This document shows, piece after piece, positions 1 through 13,287 of a DNA stretch of 64,000 nt. A program made the translations under genes and the position numbers. The first letter of the stretch is position 1. Each line of letters begins with the position of its first letter. A model generated the notes under the pieces. It worked only from the letters and a program-made list of their open reading frames with translations. It had not been told where the DNA came from and did not search any database. Origin of the DNA: Triops longicaudatus (Eukaryota; Arthropoda; Branchiopoda; Notostraca; Triopsidae); contig JAGQDJ010000171.1 of assembly GCA_022885665.1 (NCBI GenBank), forward strand, positions 1-64,000, written 5' to 3'.

Positions 1-288
1 AGAACTAACAAATAATAATTTTCAAATTTCGAGAGTATTGTACGAGTTCAGAGTTCGAGAGTCACTGGTCCAAAAATTCCCAATCACCAAGACTCCCCAA
101 CTCGTCAGTCCTCAATTAGCCAAAAAAAAACGTTTCCCCTTCCGCAGAAAATGCCAAGGTCTGGTCACAAGGGGTTTGACCCTTGACGATTAGCCTGACC
201 TTGGCTTTCTAGCCGGAACAGGCTGCTCTTGCAAAGCGATGTCCATTAACGCTTGACATGCTACGTGAAGCAATAACATGGCAGAAAA

Positions 289-403
289 TATGAGTAAAAC
301 TATTTTCTTAGGCACTTCGGCCAATATTGGCTATTGCGTACAATCGGCTATAAAGTACACATTTTTTATCCCCTTGCGTGTGCGTTATAGCGAAATTTTA
401 CTG
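289..403. repeat. Tigger/pogo-like element relic, one end
   Basis: This stretch aligns by eye with 44610-44714. Both contain AGTAAAACTATTT, GGCCAAT, a GTACAATC block, TATAAAG and a terminal GTTATAGCGAAAT-TTACT. The outer end is the inverse of the CAGTAAAATCTCGCTATAACG terminus found at 43120. No matching opposite terminus is visible nearby, so this looks like a decayed, truncated copy of a short TA-targeting DNA transposon. Confidence 0.55.
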
Positions 404-3400
404 TGCTTCTTTTCCAGGGAAGTTGGAGCTCCGAGCCAGGATTTGTATATCGCGCGGTTCTGCCTTTATTGTGGTACAAAATACTACCGCTGACGACTAT
501 CGTAATAAACTTAAAACTATCAAATGGCGAGTTTCTTGGGAAAGTTAGTGCACACCGAGTTTTTCAAGCACAGTATTATGCCGTGTTTGAAATACTTAGT
601 GCCCACTAGCTTTCCCAACGGAACTCGTCAATATTTACCGCAATTATTGGAACCACTTTAAATTATCGTGCGGTGGCTTTAATTTCAGGTGCTATAGGCA
701 ACAAGTTGGACGACATTCTCGTTTTGCAGGAAGAAAGGTCAAACAAATAGGACTCAAATAAACTACCGACATTTTATTGAGGGTGTTTTTAACGCTACTG
801 TGCCAATTTTTAGGATGCAAACTTCCGCATTTTCTATACAAGTGAACACATGAACGCGTGTCAGCATTTCCCTTGATTTACAGTTGTCCAAAGAATTTCA
901 TTGACCCATGTTGACCTTTTGCGTATTACAGACTAAATTGCCTATAACAATGACATGAACTTGAAACAATATTAGAAAATTTAATAAATATATAGAAAGA
1001 AAATATAGATGAATCTTATAAACTAGAAAATAAAGATAGCTAGATAACTAAATTCCAGATAGTAAAGCTCATGCCAGGAAAAGGATTCGAGGTATTCTTG
1101 TAAAAGTAATTATTAACTTTCCAACTTGTTGGAAAAGAAAAAGGTTTCTTCAAAGATTTTTAAAAAGTCCATCAATACTGTACCTTGAATATATAAAAAA
1201 ACATATTATTTAATCTAAAAATCATTCCAAATCGGTTTACAGGTTTTAAACCAATTGACGTAGAAAATTCGAGAAGTTCAAGCTCCTGTATTTTGCTTCC
1301 GAAAATTCCTACGGAAAATTGATAAAAGTATTTTTTGAAAATAATTCGATGAAAAGTGATAGGTGTAACTAATTGTTTAACCTCTAATTGTTTAACGAAA
1401 AGAAAATATACTTTTTTACCATTTCAAACTCTGCTCGGAACAACGAAAGTGAACGTTATTCACTGTTTCATTTGCTTTTCGTTGTGATGTAAAATACCAT
1501 ACATACTTCAGCAAGCTTGGGATACACAAGTCGAAGGTTACTAGTTGTAGTACAGTCATAAATTTTGCCTGTTGACCAGGGTTCTGTAGACTTATACCTT
1601 TGGATTTACTGTAAAAAAGACGGCCCACGCTGATCGTAAAAAGATTGTAATAATCAGAGAATCCCATCTTTTCGATTTGTATAACATGGCTGCCTCCAAT
1701 ACTAGCAGTATACATTCATTTAATTTATTTTATGTTTATTTCCCTTGTTGGCTCTTTTGTTCAGAAGAACAAGAAAAGTTAAGGCCTGACAGGTGAGACT
1801 GTGAGGTTAGTCGCGGTGGTCAGACCGAAGGATTAACATTTGGTGACTGGTTTGAGCACGCCCGAAAGTAAATGTTTACTTGCTGATCTTATCAATAAAG
1901 ATATATGGTCGTTACGACCTTATCAATTGTCATAAGCTAGAAATCTGCCTATGAAAGCCTGTTATTTGACAAGTGTCATGAATTGACTATGATGAAACCA
2001 CAAAAAAACATAATTTCGATCATCACACCGTTGCACATATATGTGAAATTACATATAACACAGCTTCATATTTCGTGAACAGACCGTTTCCAAGTAGTAG
2101 CTCTGGGAAGCATGAGCGAAATGAAGTAAACAGTGTTTAACTCTCTCTTTTGCAATTCAGGCGTGATGCCGTGAGACGTTTAAATGTGCATAGCCCCGCA
2201 AGCCTTTCATCCGTACACTGAGCCCACGATGTCCATGCAACTCCAAAATCTGGGATGATCATGAATTGCAAGCTACAAAACCTCCCCATCTTTATACCGG
2301 CAGACAAAAGTTCTGTTTATTTACCGTGCTATATGTTGGCCTTCTGGTAATAAAAGTGCGTCGTGATGTGAGAAATATATAGTTTTTCATTTGGTAGCCA
2401 AGTTTAGTGCTGGCGCTTCACGCAATAGTGAAGAAGACATTTCTTCTCCCATGTCATTTTGGACTCATTCTGGGTGAAGCAAGGCAAAGAAAATCTACAC
2501 GGAAATTAAACAGAACAATACACATTTTGTGCCCATGACAAGACACGCTAAAGTAATGAAAAAAAAAAGTTTTAACTCCTAGTAAAAAAAAGAAAATAAA
2601 AAAATAATAAAAAAAACGTTAGCCAGAACCAGAAGCCTACGGCACATACAGCGGCGTATTGGCTGTACGCTTGATCCAGTCAAGCGTCAGCTAAAGGATT
2701 CAAATTCAAGTAAAAACACAGGAAAAAAAATATACAATTGTGGGTAGACCTTTTGCTCAACTGTGCACGATGAAGTCTGCCTGGTTACCTTTTTTAAATG
2801 TGTGAACAGAGCCTACAAGAATATAAATAAATAAACATAAGCTTAATTAATGATGCGAAATGCGAAAATTTTAAATTTGAGGGTGACACGTATGCTATTT
2901 TTGGCTCGCTGAGCTAATGTGGTACACTAGCGTCATGAATTGATCTGCCTTAAAAGTTCCGTTTTGCACGTGTAACTCGTTAATAGCAATAGATTAAAAT
3001 AAACACAAGTATTGTAACCAAATGGTTCTGCAAAATTAGACAAATTAAGCTTACGTTTACTATTATGGAGCTTAAAATTTATTAGTGAAACATATTATTC
3101 CTGCGCAAATAGTTGTAATTTTTCCGTGATTGGTCTTTGAGACGTCTCGGAGCTACGGAGCTATACAGAGATTTACAAATTACCAAATTTAAAACAATAT
3201 AAAAAAATGTTAGTCGCCTTGTAGCAATGCTTGTTAGACTTAGTATGCTTTGTTGTCAACTCATGCGTGGTATCCTCAAAGGCCGTTAAGTGTAGAAGCG
3301 CGCAAGTATTATTGTTAATCTGTACAACCACTTTTCGAGTCCTTTTGGCACCCCTGAACCTGGAAACCTTGGCTACCGGTGGAGCGTACGCTTCACAGAC

Positions 3401-6400
3401 CTTCGAAAACTACAAATTTAACATTTCCAACTGGTCGTTCTTCCATTTTTGTTATCCAGACACTCAATCACGCATGAGATGCTTTATGTTCGGAGTATTA
3501 TTTTTTTATTTTACTTATTACAGGTACGAAAAATATTTCAAAATATGACTTATAAATACTTAGCAACAGGGTTCTTGTAAAACTCGGTCACCTGACTGAT
3601 TTCGGGGAAAGATTTGGTCGGTAGTTCACTACGAACCTGTGAGTTAACAATTTTACTGTTAAGCTGCTGGACGAAAAGGAAAAGATTTCGAAAAGATAGC
3701 TTTTCGAATGTTTGACCATGAGAGCGTTAGCAAGTTCTGTAATAAACTCGATTTCGATCTCAATTTCGTTTCCTGTAATGTAATAAAGGTTCATGTATCA
3801 GAAAAGACGAGTATAATCTCTGGATTTAAACACTTGGGACATGGTTAGAACACATGGATAGGTAACTTCTGTCTTGAGATTTTCATAAAATACACATGAA
3901 AGTTTCTTTGTACCTAACTTTTTCGTTTTTCACTTCCAGATTCTTAGTAATTGCGATAAACTTCATGTATAACGGATTTATTAACTATGCGAACTAATTA
4001 GTCCTTGGCTATCGTTAATGTCCCTTTTTGAGAAAAGTAAGAATGGGCTGTCTAGTTCCGTTCTTTTGTAAAAGCTAAAAAAATAACTCGTACGAGAAAA
4101 GGCTTTAATTATTTTACCTTTTCTATGGTCATTCAGTTACGGAAGAAACGAAAGCCTAACATTACGTAGAAATATTCTACTTCATAAGGCTTTTTTTGTA
4201 AATATTAAGCTACACCGTCTACTGTAGAGAAGTAGCGTTAGTGTTTCCTTGTTTCTTTTATGAACATCTGATAAATGATATGCCACTAATATGCTAAATG
4301 ATGCAATTATTGACACGTCAAACTGTGTCCCAGTTTTGTTTAGATAAGTGGTTTTCAAAAACTTTCACGCACGGTTTCACCCGCGCACTCTGGTGTGACG
4401 CTTCTGCGACCAAATGTTTGCATTTGAACTTCTCAGTTCACTGACATTTACGCTGCATTACATGTTTTTAAAGTAGCGTTTACACATTTTTGAAATTTGC
4501 AGCAATGAGAACGGAAATAAAGTGGGAAACGAGAAAAATGATCGCTTGAACGCGACTCGTTCTTTTTTCTGTGCTGAGTTCCTGGAAATATTCTGAGTCT
4601 CTAAATTCACGATATCTGGAAAAGTAGGGAAGGGGAAACTGAACTTTAAAGAACATTTACCGATATGGGCAAGAAGCTGCCACAGCAGTTTGGAACGAAT
4701 TTTATAATAATAAAAGTTACATGTTAATTTTTTAAATCAAAATTCTTCTTAAGCATGCAGCTCTTGATTACTCTTTTTTTGACAACCATTCAGCTTACAC
4801 AGGTAACTTATCACAAAGTACATGTTGAATATCACTAGTGTCATATCGTGAATAAGCCTGAATGAATAATTCCTAATTTTTTACGTACTCAATGCCCATA
4901 AGACACGTTTTAAAATGTTCACCTTTCCATCTTACGAACATTTTAAAATGCAGAAACGGGATAAGTTTCTATGCCAGAATATTTGTGTTTTTCAATTGAA
5001 TTGAACTTGCTAATTACGAAACAGTAAAATCCGTGCGCGATGCTACGGAACTCAGTAATTCCCGTAGTGATAACTACCGCTCATCAAGAGAATGTGACCA
5101 TTTTTTCGTATTATAATTTATTGTACTATTTTTGAACTTGTTAGGATGTCCCTATTAATATCATTTCACTCCATTTTTTTCGCAAAACTATTAAAATCTA
5201 TCTAGTAATTGTGTGAAGTTTATGTAACGGGTCGTGAGACTGCGACTAAGCCGTACAGTTTTCTTTGAGGTAAACAAGTTGTAAACGTCCAAATAAGTCG
5301 GATAGAGGTGGGAAATAGAAAAACAATCGTGACCAATGTTAGACAATGCACTTTAGCCAAAACGAAAAATAAAAGTGAACCCAAAAACCGTTCTTTTTCG
5401 ATTTCACTTTCCAAACCACGAGACCTACTGTTCTGTTGTGCAAGGTCCAACATTATATAGAACCCATTTTTGACAAATTTCTTTTTTCTCTTAACTGCAC
5501 TTTTCCTGCACCTTCGCTGTCACAGGCAACTTTCCAAAGTCACATGTGTTGTAAAAAACAATAACTCAATCTCCACCCTTCCAAATAACGCCCCTAAGTC
5601 ATTGAAAAATACAATGCAACAGAAAAAATCAATCCACATGAAAAGAATTAACAAAATAAACACCGTACGAAACGAATACTGAAGCTCAGAATGGAAAATA
5701 AACAAAAACGCAATTACACATTAAAATAGAACTCTGGAATACATATTATGTACCCCTGAATTAAACTGGAACTTTCCATTTGGATACAGGTGTTCTTTCC
5801 CATTGTTATTGCAAAAAGTTTTATAGTTGCAGTAGGGAGCAAAATTTTTAAGGGTAAAGTCGCTTTGTAGTAGTTTGGAACAATTTCACAGTTTTATTTT
5901 CGAAGTACCGAAACGCTCTTATGTCTTTTTCTCTTTTCTTTCAGGGTTCCTTACATTTGTTGCTTGTATCTTAGACTTTAGGCAAAAAGTACGCTCATGT
6001 AAGCCAATTCGATCACTTTTTCAGGAATTCTCTCCGAAAAAATATGAACCACACCCTGTTATACATTAGTCATACCTATTTGTTAACATGAATTCGTCTT
6101 TTAACCCTTGACGTCGTAATTTCAGAAATTTTCTAGGAATTCTTCGCATTTACGAATAACGTTTATTGATAAAAAATAAACTGAACTTCTTCTACAACTG
6201 GCCTGGCTATTGGACTTTAATGGATTTGAAACGGACCTTATTTTTAAAAGAATGTAGCATTAAAATCCTTTCTCAACTGACTCGTTTGTTCTACGGTACT
6301 ATCCCAATTCGGTACGGTTTTATTGCATAATAAGATTTTACCATACACAAAAACAAAACTGAGTTTTAGTATCTTTGAAGGACTTGGATGAATTTTCAAT

Positions 6401-7298
6401 CGGAGCAATTCTGTTTTTTCTATTCAGAGTACCTTGAAAGGGGTGGAGTAAGTACTAATCACAAAAACATCGAAGAGTGACTAATTTGTGAAGTTGGGGA
6501 ACTAACCCTTTGTCTTCTAATCGGTTATACTTTCCCTGCAGAAAAAATGGTCTAACTGGTATGAATGGACACAATTATGAAAAAAACTATAAGGTTGATA
6601 ATTATATTGGCAGCGTGAGCAGTTCAAAGTCTTCTGAACAATTTGGACAGTCACTAGTTCGGTTCGTGAACCAGGGCAAGGCCATTTCAATTAGAAAACA
6701 AGAAAAAAGGATTATGACGTCGAGGAACAACAATTATAAAGAATCGTTTTCCTTGACTTGTTGTGCGTAGTAGAACGTCCACGAACTTTTTCAAAGTTAA
6801 AATGTTGCGAAGTGTTTAACTTGAGGAGTAGTAGGAAAACTACTTGCTTTACGAACCTTGCAACAGATCAAGGTTGAGTCAATTTTTGGTGGAAAAGGAA
6901 GTATATCGGAAATTCGATTGACACTGCATTGAGAAAATAAAATGTCATTTTTAACAATAACGTGTGAGAACACAGGTGTGGGTGGGTAAGGGTTTTAATA
7001 CCTGTGGGATACTCTTGGTAATATTGTAACGTGAAACCTCAAGACAGTAGTTTTTATTTTTGTAAAAGATTTTTTCTTTCAACAAAAAGGGGGGCACACC
7101 TAGAAAACGTAGGACCTTTAAGCCACGCCCGTTATTGGCGTGAGTGCTGTGTACTTGCACGACAGATTAAATGATGACAACGTGAACAGGTAACAGACTT
7201 GATTCAGTTTTGTGTCAACAGTCGAAGAGTGGAATATACTCGAAAACTTGCTGCTTATTTTGAATTTGTAGTTAAATCACATCCAAAATATAGTTACA
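404..7298. other. Intergenic stretch, no gene recognised
   Basis: AT-rich DNA whose open frames are all short (up to about 105 codons). None has a recognisable domain, a believable splice context or biased composition. Homopolymer A and T runs are common. I see no RNA gene, no clear transposon termini and no long repeat here. Confidence 0.5.
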
Positions 7299-9721
7299 AT
7301 GGCGAAGGTAAGGGTCTCGACTATGGAGTATGAGTTCGATTGGGTTTTAAGTTAGTGAAAAATTACTATGGCGCTTCGAAATAAATCAAATAGTGAAAAT
7401 AGCCCTGATCTTTACTGAAAAATTCGAATTTGCATTTTTGAATGTGGAAAACGGAATTACATGTAAGAATGGTGGTTTTGGATAGTGAAATGTTTTTAGC
7501 AACGTTCAGTTTCGTGATATGTGCGCAGAAGAAAGTAAAGCGCAATTTGTCTAGCGCAATACCATTATTTAAAAAAATCCTACACTTAGAGAACCAGAAT
7601 ATAAAATAATTCATCTCGATATTAACATTAAATAGCAATTTTTATTTTTAAGTGCAATTCTATCATTATTGTTATCAACTTTTTGCGTATTTTTAAAATA
7701 ATTAAATTAATCTGACGGTTACATTCACGGTTAACACAAAACACGAAAAGAAATTTAGGGTACATCTGAATATAGCGAGGTATAAAATATTTTCAAAAGT
7801 ACGGAAAGTAAAAAACGAGTTGAAAAGATGCGCACAATCGTTATCACTTTTTTCTTCTCTGTTTTTTTGTTTTGTATGATACATTACGAGAACTTTCACT
7901 AGGAAGTGGTGAAACATTACCCATCACAACATTCACTTTTCGACTAGCCTGATGTGATGATGCTATAATAATGACTTTTCGATCGAAACTGCCAGAAAAT
8001 AATTAACTTATCTAAATATGGCTATATATCTTGTTTCTTGTTGACTACGTCTAATTGGACACGTGTGCTTTCACAGGTTTTCCTTGTCATTATCGTGGCT
8101 TCCGTAATTCAGTGGATTGGTGGAGCTCCAGCCCCTCAGCTGCGCCATCAGCAGCAGCTTGTCTTTAATGGACCCCAGGTGGATCCTCGACCAATCGGTA
8201 AAAACCACCATATTTCACTAAATTGAATTTCTTTGAAAAAAAATCATTTCTCTGACTTATTTTCCTTTTCACCTTCGAAATACCAGTAAACAAAACTTCA
8301 CCAAATTGCTACTAAATAGTCATCGATCATCATTTATCATTTCCAAGATTTTCGATAGAGACGCACACTGACGTAATATTCTTTCGTTAAACATTTTCTG
8401 TGACTTTTCTTTTGGCATTGCGTAAGGAAACTTTGAAGACGTGACTGACCGCACACGCAAGACGATTACGTCACGGATAGACTACCATGCATCCAACTCA
8501 GGAAACTCTCCCTTGAGCCATCCGGTTCATCCCAGACTTGCAAAACCACTTGTCGAGCCTCCGTTGTTGAAGCGCTCACGGCGAGCTCTGCCGTACGCGA
8601 GCTTTCATTGTCAGGAACAGGTTTCGAGTACGGAAACCGATCCTCTCGTATACCGGAACCACCGCACGACATCTAATCCCCGGACCATGAACTGTTCGTT
8701 GCTCTTACCCTACATCCCTGACGCCAAACTTCAACCTTCACAAGCTTCTGAATCTACCGGTAGCGAGAAAATACCCCAGGACTTAGGAAAACACTCGCAA
8801 ACGTTTCAGTTAACCTCCGGCTCCGAAACCTTCCTCCAAACTGCGAACAAAAACCTACCTGTTAATTTAATTATCAACTTAATTCTACCAAGTTCCGAAG
8901 ATTCGACAAGTACGACAACTCCTAGCTCACGTAGTACTTCGTTGATCAGATCTAGGCCTATTAACCAACGACGAAAGAACGTAACTTTTCAAACGAACAA
9001 GCTACTACAGGAGTCTAAGCTACCGGCTGCGTCTTCTCTTTCATTAGCACAAAGGAACAGTACCGGCCGAAGGTTTCTGGCCAGTACTCAAGCTCTTATT
9101 AATAATCCCAGAGCTGTTGTTACTGGAACTGCAAGAAATAGAAATGTTTCAAGGTTTCGAGAATACGCGGGAATAACCCACGGACAGGGAACTCCTCTCC
9201 CAGTGCAAGCCGCCGATTCAGGCAGTACTTACTACGTGGGTCAGGGTATTGACATAGCTAAAGAAAGGGAAAGGGAAAACTTTTCGGAGGCTTTGTCCCC
9301 AAACGTAACGAGAGCAGCTAAACGAGAGCAGGCCGAGAATGTGGGAGAAATGTCCCAAGCTAGTTATGCAAGCAAGATCAGAACTGGGAACCAGGTCACT
9401 ACGACGCTGTCACCACGTACCAGACGAACTAAACCAACAACTACCACTACGATGACTGTTACTACCACCACGACGACTACTCCACCTGAACTTGAACTTG
9501 CTAATAAAAATAAAGAAAGTGAAGACGAGAGTGAAGATGACAAAAGAGAAACGAGCGAGGAAGATGAAGTGACTGAAAATTCGGACCATATAGCGATTCG
9601 TCGCTTTCACGAAACTTACAAGAAAGCGTACCGCGAGGTCGAAAGTTTCATAGAAGAAGAACGCCCACTAGAGAAAGATATGTTTGAAAGCGAAGAAGAA
9701 GACAATGATAAAACCGAATAG
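7299..9721 (+). CDS. Secreted Ser/Thr-rich protein, acidic tail, unknown family
   Basis: Three exons: 7299-7307 (encoding Met-Ala-Lys), 8077-8197 and 8427-9721, giving 474 residues. The joins are ATGGCGAAG|gtaagg, tttcacag|GTTTTC, ATCG|gtaaaa and gcgtaag|GAAAC, and all phases agree. Residues 1-20 form a good signal peptide (hydrophobic VFLVIIVASVI, then GGAPAP). The rest is low complexity and rich in Ser, Thr, Arg and Asn. A Thr run lies near residues 345-365, and the last 75 residues or so are strongly acidic (Glu, Asp, Lys). There are almost no cysteines and no recognisable fold, so it may be an extracellular matrix or mucin-like protein, or a precursor. A tiny first exon ending just inside the signal peptide is also seen in the two cuticle-like genes at 53.6 and 56.8 kb. 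I do not recognise the family. The first exon rests only on splice logic. Confidence 0.6.
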
Positions 9722-9839
9722 ACTATTTTAAGCCTCAAATTGATGAATTTTACAGTGTATATTGTAGATATACTGTGCACATTTAACCCAGTTTGAAATA
9801 TGACAAAGACAATACAAGCGGCAAACAGCACAATACTGA

Positions 9840-10247
9840 CTAGAATATGAGAGTTTTACAAAAAGATACTTAGAAAAGAAAAGGACACTGACGCAAACTG
9901 ATTGGGGATTTATTACAAATGTCCTTAATTATTTTTCGAATGGTTGGAAAACTTCAGTAAGTTGGACACAACCAAGCGTGGTACGGTTCCCAGCTGAGCC
10001 GTTCACAGCATTTGCAGCGCCGGCAGCATTAGCATCACTTCCTTTGTACGATGAAACCGAGGCAGATCCCTTGATTGGCTCGCCGCAAACAATTGCTCGT
10101 GCGGTTCGCAATACGCCCTATTTCGATACTATGGATCACAATCGCGTGATGACGAATTTATTTCAGCGTCGGAGTGGAATGGCGTTGGAGGCTTTACCGA
10201 TGCGCAGTATTCGGCCTTTTTTCTCACACTCGGATATTAACGGGTAA
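9840..10247 (+). CDS. Candidate coding exon, unassigned
   Basis: The frame is open from 9840 to TAA at 10245-10247, and the stop overlaps an AATAAA at 10246-10251. The second half has coding-like composition, with an Ala-rich patch followed by mixed charged residues, and a plausible acceptor (gtacggttcccag) precedes 9992. It could be an alternative 3' exon of the secreted gene just upstream or the last exon of another gene. I found no convincing donor to pair with it. It could equally be 3' untranslated sequence. Confidence 0.25.
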   Translation, partial: LEYESFTKRYLEKKRTLTQTDWGFITNVLNYFSNGWKTSVSWTQPSVVRFPAEPFTAFAAPAALASLPLYDETEADPLIGSPQTIARAVRNTPYFDTMDHNRVMTNLFQRRSGMALEALPMRSIRPFFSHSDING

Positions 10248-10251
10248 TAAA
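10246..10251 (+). terminator. Poly(A) signal AATAAA
   Basis: Canonical AATAAA overlapping the stop codon of the candidate exon at 9840-10247. It is the first canonical plus-strand signal I see after the secreted-protein gene, so it probably ends that transcript. Confidence 0.4.
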
Positions 10252-11024
10252 TGTTCACGCACCTTCATTTGCGGTTACTCCTCTTGTTTGGAATTTCTTA
10301 AGCTAACGCAAGTTCTATTGTTTTTCGCTTTTCTAGGCCCGTCGTTGGAAGATTCCTTTTCCCTTGAGTAAACATTTGTAGAGTTGTACATACGAGAAAG
10401 CATTTTTGTGAGAAGTTTTCACTTTTTTCATTACTGAGTACTGGGGTACAAATACAAATACATCGGTATTTTTTCTACTAAAATTATGGTAGCCTTTGGT
10501 AGGGTATTTTTTCTCTCTTTTCCCTGTTCACACTTTCTTGCTTAAAATGGAATTTTCCTCAATATTTTCAGCTTGTGCCATGGTAAGTAACGTAATAACG
10601 AACTACCATAGGGAAGTAGTTCTGATTTAATTAGTAAATATTTTATGGTTCATAGCTTGAATAGTAAGAGCCCACATATGACCCACAAAAGACTCTTAGC
10701 ATTTTGCCGACGAACTATTTAATTTCTTTCATCCAACACGCAGTAGGAACCTGTATAGTCTTTAAGACACTTGAACGTGTGCTATTGAAAAATTTCTAAG
10801 ATATGACAGTTTTAAGTGGCACCTCAGGAACGCCGGTTCCATAATGGCTCTAAATACGAATCAACCTGAATAGTGAAAAATGAAAATAAACACGGCCTGG
10901 AATTCATAAAACACAATTTCCTGCCGCTGTTAAACATGCTCACCATGTTCCAAACGTCAATTTGGAAATTTAATATTAAAAAAACTTGCCACTCCATTTT
11001 ACATCCGTTAAACTTGAAGTAAAC

Positions 11025-11026
<2 letters not shown>

Positions 11027-11060
<34 letters not shown>
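11027..11060. repeat. Poly-T tract (34 nt)
   Basis: An uninterrupted run of 34 T. It could be the tail of a minus-strand retrotransposed copy or slippage expansion. No recognisable retrocopy lies next to it. Confidence 0.9.
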
Positions 11061-11063
<3 letters not shown>

Positions 11064-12327
11064 TACAACGACCCGAACAAAGAGTCCCATGCTAAGGACA
11101 CGATGCTGTAAAAAAGTGACGCTGCGGGACAATAGCGTTCCACAGAGCCTAAAGTGTGTCTTTTTTTTTCTTTTTCAAAGTACATCACCTTTATTGTTGT
11201 GCGTAATTTGAGATCTGGATGCCAAAGCTTCAAAACTCTCTAGCAATTCAGAGTAGTAATGTTACCAAAAAATATAGAAGCAACCGAACGAAACCTCCTG
11301 GCAAAGGAGAGGAATACCACTGTTAACGTTTTGCGTCTCCCAAATCTGTGATGTCACATAATAGTGAAAATTGCAAGCTAAAAGTTTCTTTTCAGTTTCT
11401 TTTTCTGGTCTTTGAGAGACTACACATTACTACAAAGCTTGAAAGAAAATTTGCTTTTGTCAGAACACCTAGAATAGAGCCAAATTAGACTCCTGTGCCA
11501 AATTTGGGGCTTTTCGTGTAAGCGTGGAAAAGGTTAGAAGCGTCACGTACTTCGCTTTTGTCACAGATTCAATCCAAGTCGACGCATTTCTGAATACTGC
11601 AGAATACTTTAATGTGTTAGTTAGTTTAAAATTCGCAAAATATAAGCAGATAATAGTAGAATGAATATCTTTGTTTTACCATAAATCATCACTGTCTGCC
11701 CTCGAACGAAACCCTTCTTGGACCTCCGCTAATAGCTAAAAGAAAAAAAACGACGACGTATTCACTAGTGTTGCCATTATTTGCATTGGGCCTTTGACGC
11801 TAAGAAAGTGGTTATCACTTAATTTGAATTCGGATAAGGCAAGAATCCGCTTTACTGGAAGGAGAACTAACGGTTCAGTTTTTATCCCAATTAACTCAAC
11901 GTAAACGAAGTTTGGTTTAGGCGAATTCGTTTAACTCGAAACAATTAATTCGCTAACAATTTTCTCAGCCTATTCGGCATCTTGCAGTGACTTGGTTTCG
12001 GATAAGCTAGTGTCCTGGACGGCCCCTATTCTCTGAAAGTTAGAGCCCAAAATTTCAACAAAAAATGAAAACTCTGCTTGTATTCTGAAGTAACGATTTT
12101 CATGACCCTTTCATCCCTCACATTTTTTCACCTCTGTCATTTTTTGTACCATATACTACATGGTACAGCGTTGACAACGATGAAGGAAAGATAAATAAAA
12201 ATAGAAAACACAAAAACAGTCTTGCCCATATATAATGGCAAGTCCTCATACGACAGAACTCCGCGTAACACGAATTTTTCTTTCCAGTCCCGAGCCCTTC
12301 GATTTAAGCGGAGAGCACTTCACAAAC

Positions 12328-13287
12328 AACGATTGTAATACTGGGTGCAGGAAGGAACGAAACTCTCTCATTACGACCTCTACCAGAACGACCCCACTTT
12401 TTTAGTACTAAAACGACCCTATACCAAAACGTCCTTTGTTGAGCACGAAATGACCCTAACATGATGTCGAACCAAACGACAATCAAATAGATAAAATATT
12501 GTACAACATTAGTAAAATTCAGTTTCGTCTCATTTCATTTTTAACACAAATTGAAATTTAAATGCAAAATTCTCAGCACAGTCGAAATGTAAATACGAAA
12601 AATGGTTTCAACAAATAAATAAAACCTAATTATTACTTCAAATATAAATATTTAAAAATTATGTGCATCATAGCTCATGTCACCAGTTTCGTCCCAAAAT
12701 AAAATATGTGAACTATTTAAAAGCTTTTCCAAGAAAACTCTGGGTACATTTCATGGATTTTTTTTTTCAATAACACGTTTGCGTCAATGACGCCGTTTAC
12801 ATATTGTGAGAAATAGACTTTGTAAATTTTTCTATATCGCTTGTCCTCTTCACTGAATTTCGTCTAATCTATAATAAGTTCTCTAAATTTAATCTAATGA
12901 AATTTATTCTAATCTAGTCTAACTTAATCACACGCAATCAAACGTATTCGATCTTTTAAATTATACACGAAGAGATATTGTAACAAAGCCTTTTCTATAA
13001 AAAACGTGACGAAAGGAACCAAGGGAAGAGAAAGACTGATCTGAAAAATGAACTGAAGAAAGATAGCGAATCACGTTTAAGAGTAAACCCGACACGTCAG
13101 GTACCACAAGTATTAGGGTATCTTTTTCAAGTCAATACGTCCAGACCGAGCAAACTCTTTCGTTTCGAAGGGTCGGTCTGTGCTCAACAGAGTGATGTTT
13201 TGGTATAGGATCGTTTTGGTACCAAAAAGGTAGGGTCATTCTGGTACAGGTCGTTATGAAGGAGAGACGTTCCCTCCTGCAATCGTT
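12328..13287. mobile_element. Foldback/MITE-like element with about 110-bp inverted arms
   Basis: The left arm, about 12328-12446, reads from AACGATTG to GTTGAGCAC. It recurs in reverse complement as the right arm at 13180-13287, from GTGCTCAAC to CAATCGTT. Shared internal blocks are CCTATACCAAAACG, ACCAGAA(C/T)GACCC and GGAGGGAACG or GGAAGGAACG. The arms contain degenerate short direct repeats around ACGACC. The roughly 730 bp between the arms is AT-rich with no coding capacity. Imperfect arm identity indicates an old copy. I could not define a target-site duplication. Confidence 0.6.
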
